64,000 nucleotides of DNA. Source: Jaapia argillacea MUCL 33604 (lineage: Eukaryota > Basidiomycota > Agaricomycetes > Jaapiales > Jaapiaceae). Positions 59,999 to 64,000 of this stretch are shown here, piece by piece. Under the pieces are notes generated by a model. The model saw only the letters and a list, made by a program, of their open reading frames with translations. It made no database searches and was not told the origin of the DNA. Position 1 is the stretch's first letter, and each line of letters begins with the position of its first letter. The stretch is from assembly GCA_000697665.1 (NCBI GenBank), contig KL197711.1, positions 611,142 to 675,141 on the forward strand, written 5' to 3'. Both the position numbers and the translations under genes were made by a program.

Positions 59999-61310
59999 AT
60001 GCCCGCCCTTCGCAAACAAGCCAAACAATCCGATGTGGTGAGTAACAAGCATTGTACCCGCGACATCGACTCCCACTCACAGGGATTTATCTCTAGGCTG
60101 CTCGTACCTGCAAAGTGTGCAAGAAAGAACTCAGCCGCCCACAAGACCTCCTCCGCCATATGAAGACCCATGCGCCTAACTCAGAAGAACTGTACGTCCC
60201 ATCCCTCTGCCGCCCCCAGACTCTGTCTGATTTTTCCTCCGTCAGAAAAATCCGCTGCCACTTCTGCAACGCCGGTTTCCTGCAACAATCTAATTTGGAC
60301 ACTCACATCCGCGGTAAACAGTGAGTGCCCTCTTACGACTACTCAGAGGTCGCCAACTTACCGTCCAATTTCGTAGCATGAAGGAGCAGTCGAAACGGTG
60401 CCCCGACTGTGATTTCGCCACAAGCGACCCCGGTTCTCTGACACGGCACAGGAAGAGATCTCACGGCTACGAGCCTAAGGCGAAGGCGAAATCGCGGGGC
60501 AAGAAGACTTCCTCCGTGCAGTCTCCGAGCTCTAGCTCTCCGTCGTCTTCCTCACTGTCATCTCCCACCCGTACTCCCTCTTTCTCGCCAAGTTCCTCTG
60601 GTTCGACCTATCCCTCGGACCTTGTCGATCTCACAGCCGATTTTGGCTATGGCTCCTCGAATACCTTGCGAGATGCGTTTGCCTTGGTCGAAACACAATT
60701 CTCCACGTCCAACCCCTCATTGGCCGCTCCAAACAAACCTGCTCCCGAATACTCCGCCTTTGAGCACGCTGATGGTTTGAAGTGGGATCTGGGTATGGTG
60801 GAGGGAATCCAAGCGTCGATACCCACTTCATTATCAACCACGGTTCCGACCAACGGGTACTTCTCTTCTGGTTATCATCGCAATGGCTTCCACGGCTCCT
60901 CAATCCCTCCCCATCCCTACTTCAAACATCAAGCGCAGTACGAGTTGTACCTCCCTCAAACATTCACAGCCCCTCCGCCTCCCGCACCTCAATTCGAATT
61001 TGACTTCGGTCTCACCTCCTTTGATAACTCCCAAACGCTCCCCGAGCTCGACTTGAGCTATGATTTCAACGCCGATCCTAGTGCGGAGTGGAGTTTTGAC
61101 GATGGGTTGACGGGAGGGTGGTCGGAAGGGGCTGAGGTTCTGTCGATGGCTCCCTGTTCGTCATCGCCGGCGTGTAGCAGCCCTGCGTCTTCTTATTCAC
61201 CGCCGACTTCGTTCGACCTGAGTCGTATGCAGGTTGGCTTCGATATGGGACTCCACAATGCCACTTCCGACCTCCAAGGACTGGCGGGCATGCAGAGGTG
61301 TGCGATATGA
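59999..61310 (+). CDS. C2H2 zinc-finger protein, probable transcription factor
   Basis: Exons are 59999-60037, 60097-60191, 60246-60320 and 60377-61310. Three fingers sit at the N-terminus: CKVCKKELSRPQDLLRHMKT-H; CHFCNAGFLQQSNLDTHIRG-KH, completed across intron 3; and CPDCDFATSDPGSLTRHRKR-SH. A basic stretch KAKAKSRGKKTSS that could be a nuclear signal comes next, then a long Ser-rich region. An acidic/aromatic C-terminus follows (QFEFDFGLTSFDN, LDLSYDFNADPSAEWSFDDG), typical of an activation domain. The target genes are unknown. The spacing of the fingers is consistent with sequence-specific DNA binding. Confidence 0.85.
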
Positions 61311-62229
61311 GACGAGGGAGCATGGTTGGAGATTTAGAGCCAGGGTTTCAAGGACTCTTATTCTTATTCTTATTTGTGTTGTATTTGACATGTGTTTTTA
61401 TTCGTTCACCTTATTGTTGTTGTTCTTTATCTGTTGGTGTTGTTCTTTTTGTGTTTGAGATGTCGATTTCGTCATGATGAGATGTCGTTGTTCTCCAGTA
61501 GAGATTCCCTGACCTTGTATTGTGCCACTAATGCAAGCACCATCGTCGTGAGCTGTTGTCGATTAGATCTGTCAACCGTGCATGAGTCGTTGTGCTTGCG
61601 TTATGCCGCTCATGGGCATACAGTATGTCTTTTTGGTCGCCGTTGACCAAGGCCCAAGTTGCGCCCAAGCACCATCACTCTGAGAGTGAACCTGACTAGA
61701 ACCCTGCGGCCATGTGCGACACTCTATCAACCTTCTGAATCTTCTGATGCTCACATTTCTCCACACGCCGTTCGCAAAACTTTACTGGTCTGGCTGCGTC
61801 CACCAATAGTTCACTTAGGCAAGGCCTCCGAATTCACCAGTCCGAATTCGCCTGCCCACTCGGAGTTCAGTCAACGATTGGTGCGGCCAAGGAGGAGCAA
61901 TGATTCAGCACTGTCTTCTGGACAGACCTGGGTGAGTAGTGGCGTCACCATCTAAGATCCTCACCATTTTATGAAGAATCGCTGCAAGGTCCGACTCGCA
62001 TATTCCGAGCGCTGCGGGCTCTCCCTCGTTGGCTGCAACGGACCAGCCAATCTCCTGCAATCGACGTGATTGGCCAACGTACTCCGGGAGCTGGCGATTG
62101 GCCTACCGGGTTGCTCCTCCAGTCACGTGGTGCCCCTCTGCCAATCGGAACACCTCGCCGACCTGATTCCGAATTCCACGTTATCCTCCTTTTTTGGTGC
62201 AGTTCTTGATCTCTGTTGCGCCAGGTTTC
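61311..62229. other. Intergenic region with CCAAT cluster
   Basis: About 920 bp lie between the C2H2 gene and the small membrane-protein ORF. It starts with T/G-rich sequence (61380-61450), probably 3' UTR. No ORF is supported. The CCAAT cluster is listed separately. Confidence 0.55.
62047..62145 (+). promoter_or_regulatory. Four CCAAT boxes plus a CACGTG E-box upstream of the AOX locus
   Basis: CCAAT at 62047-62051 and 62141-62145 and its complement ATTGG at 62069-62073 and 62097-62101 give four boxes in 99 bp. A palindromic CACGTG lies at 62124-62129. In fungi CCAAT is bound by the Hap2/3/5 complex, which controls respiratory genes. The cluster ends 85 bp before the first downstream start codon (62230), a plausible promoter position. 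Confidence 0.5.
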
Positions 62230-62403
62230 ATGCATGCCGCTGTGAGTGGAGGAGTCAATACTCCATCACAGCCTTGGTGGCCTCTTGAGATATTCGTGGT
62301 TCCGATAGTGTCCGCCGTGCTATTCGGATTCGGGCTGACACGGAAATTCCAGTCTGGTTATAAGAACGAGGAGTTCGCCAGGCTATGGCAGAAACATAAC
62401 TGA
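62230..62403 (+). CDS. Small single-pass membrane protein (57 residues)
   Basis: A short unspliced frame begins MHAAVSGGVNTPSQPWWP. A hydrophobic helix follows (residues 19-36, LEIFVVPIVSAVLFGFGL), then a basic/polar tail TRKFQSGYKNEEFARLWQKH. The helix with flanking Trp residues and a positively charged exit looks like a small mitochondrial inner-membrane or respiratory-complex accessory subunit, but I do not recognise the family. The ATG has a weak context (T at -3). An AG preceding it (GCGCCAG) could be a 5' UTR acceptor. The stop lies 31 bp before the alternative oxidase ATG on the same strand. Confidence 0.65.
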   Translation: MHAAVSGGVNTPSQPWWPLEIFVVPIVSAVLFGFGLTRKFQSGYKNEEFARLWQKHN

Positions 62404-62434
62404 TAGTTACTCACTCGAATACTCTCGTATAGAA

Positions 62435-64000
62435 ATGCTCAGGACTACCCTCATGCGAGCTGTCCCCGCACAGTCGCTGGTCGGTCCAGCCATTCTCTTG
62501 AGCTCACGTCGCACCTTCGCGAGCAATGCTTCACGATGGAGCTCCCTGGTCGCGAAGCGCACAAATGAACAGTCTGTCTCTGGTAGTGAAGGGCCTCATA
62601 TCCGTGAGTCGACTTCATTGATTTTTGTATTTATTTTATTGATCGCTTATTCGCCCTGGAAAGGTGACCTCCCACCCCCTCCCACAGAGGGTGATGTGTT
62701 CAAAGGAGATTGGGTCTTGTTTCACCCTGTGTACAGTAAGCAAGAGTTAAAATCTGTACAGGTCCGCTCGCAGTCGCTTTCTTTGACGACCGACATCTGA
62801 CCTGTCCAAAGGTAGTACATCAAGAAACTAAGACTTTCGGTGACAAAGTTGCCTATGCTGGGGTGAAGTACACCAGGTGAGGCTCTTTTATTTGCATTGT
62901 GTAGTTAGTCATCCCACCTTATTTCCGGTCAGAATGTTGTTCGACCTCGTCTCTGGCTACCGCCATCACGACAAAATCCCCGAGAATATGACCCTCGAAC
63001 AACTTCGCAAGAAGGGGATCGTCATGAATGAGAAGCAGTGGCTGACTGTTCGTCACACCTCTCAGTATCTTCTCGCAAATGCTAACTCTCAAGATTTCCC
63101 AGCGTATCCTGTTTCTGGAATCAATCGCAGGGGTGCCTGGAATGGTCGCGGCTACCTGTCGGCACTTGAGGAGTCTTCGTCTGATGGTCAGTACGACTCT
63201 TCTCAATATTTCTACCCGCCACTGAAATTGACTTGATGGTGTCAGAAACGTGACTCCGGCTGGATTCATACTCTTCTTGAAGAGGCGGAGAATGAGCGGA
63301 TGCATCTACTGTGGGTATCGAGCGTTGTTTTCGTTTTGTCTTGAGTCCCTAAAGTCTCTTCTGTCCGTAGAACATTCATGACAATCAGGGACCCTCCAAT
63401 GTGGTTCCGTGCCATGATCCTTGGTGCTCAAGGTGTATACTACAACCTGTTTTGTACGTCATTCATTATGGCTTCCTGGCGACGTATTCTTGACCATTGT
63501 TCCAGTCTTCTCTTATCTGTTCTCTCCCAAAATATGCCATCGTTTCGTTGGCTACTTGGAGGAAGAAGCCGTCAAAACATAGTAGGAGTTCCAGACAATC
63601 GATCACAATCTCATGCTAATTCTCCATTTCAGCACGCAATGCATCAACGAACTCGAAGCTGGTCGATTACCTGCTTGGTGCGTCTGACCATACGATGTAC
63701 AAGACCGCTTCTAAGATACCCCCTTCTGCAGGTCGGATGCACCAGCTCCAGAGATTGCAAAAGATTATTGGCGCTTGCCAGCCGACGCCAAATTGATTGA
63801 CGTGATGTATGCCGTTCGGTCAGATGAGACCACGCATCGCTTCGTCAATCACAGCCTGGCCAACCTGAACTTGAAAACCGACGTGAATCCATTTGCGTTA
63901 CGAGAACCGAACATGCATGTGAAGGGCCAAAAGATTGCGTGAGCGTCCTCCCCTCTTCATCCCCGTTCAACATTTAACACTCATAACCTTGCGTCATAGT
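62435..64000 (+). CDS. AOX1: Alternative oxidase, mitochondrial (3' end outside window)
   Basis: This is a cyanide-insensitive ubiquinol oxidase of the inner mitochondrial membrane. It starts MLRTTLMRAVPAQSLVGPAI, an Arg-rich presequence. Exons are 62435-62603, 62664-62761, 62812-62876, 62933-63047, 63103-63186, 63246-63310, 63371-63453, one ending 63581, 63633-63677 and 63732-63939. The last intron ends at 63999, so at least one exon lies outside. The di-iron ligands are visible: Glu in RILFLESIAGVPGM, Glu and His in LLEEAENERMHLL, Glu in GYLEEEAVKT, and Glu and His in RSDETTHRFVNHSLANL. The membrane-bound loop LTFMTIRDPPMWFRAMILGA is present. Eleven or more exons for one protein is dense even for this genome. 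A purine at -3 supports the start. Confidence 0.95.

Noticed and set aside
1-64000. Transposons, retroelements or other viral-type fossils, and tRNA genes
   Set aside because: No reverse transcriptase, integrase, transposase, capsid or long terminal repeat was recognised in the translated frames, and no convincing tRNA A/B-box pair was seen by eye.

Overview
This window looks like nuclear DNA of a filamentous basidiomycete, most likely an Agaricomycete. Genes are dense and lie on both strands. Introns are very short, about 48-90 bp with GT/GC-AG ends. The protein repertoire is typically fungal: biliverdin-type phytochromes, an Msb2 signalling mucin, a Dug2 WD40-peptidase, Scc2/Mis4, a Pex8-like peroxin and an alternative oxidase. 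No tRNA, rRNA, CRISPR array, viral copy or intact transposon was recognised. I annotated by joining translated exons by eye, so exon edges are inferred from splice consensus and family conservation.

Layout. 1-6.6 kb: the 3' part of a phytochrome histidine kinase (+, cut by the left edge), an HDHD5-type HAD hydrolase (-), an NAD(P)-binding 6PGDH-like dehydrogenase (+) and a GST (+). 7.3-19.6 kb: an Msb2-like mucin with a 24-bp coding minisatellite (-), ribosomal protein uL23 (-), Dug2 (-), an RPAP3-like TPR protein (+) and a Sec14-like protein (+). 19.8-30.6 kb: the cohesin loader Scc2 (-) and a DHX33/Dhr2-type DEAH helicase (-). 30.8-35 kb: small hypothetical genes, a DUF202 membrane protein (+) and a short-chain dehydrogenase (+). 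35.1-41 kb: a second, complete phytochrome (-). 41.6-53.5 kb: an ABHD12-like hydrolase, a hypothetical protein, a Sec2-domain Rab GEF, a DUF952 protein, a PPPDE-thioredoxin-PUL fusion (all -) and a Ser/Pro-rich unknown protein (+). 53.5-58.6 kb: a Pex8-like peroxin ending ARL and a carnitine acetyltransferase ending AKL (both -). 60-64 kb: a three-finger C2H2 protein (+), a 57-residue membrane protein (+) and an alternative oxidase (+, cut by the right edge).

Most of the content is housekeeping, without an obvious single pathway. Four things stand out. Two hybrid-kinase phytochromes lie about 33 kb apart on opposite strands. GC-AG introns are unusually common, including one in the partial phytochrome whose retention would keep the frame but insert a hydrophobic block at the receiver acidic pocket. 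A 57-residue membrane-protein ORF stops only 31 bp before the alternative oxidase start, behind a cluster of four CCAAT boxes, which suggests a bicistronic respiratory transcript. Finally, two peroxisomal genes sit side by side with a cluster of GCGGGG-type sites upstream of the pair.
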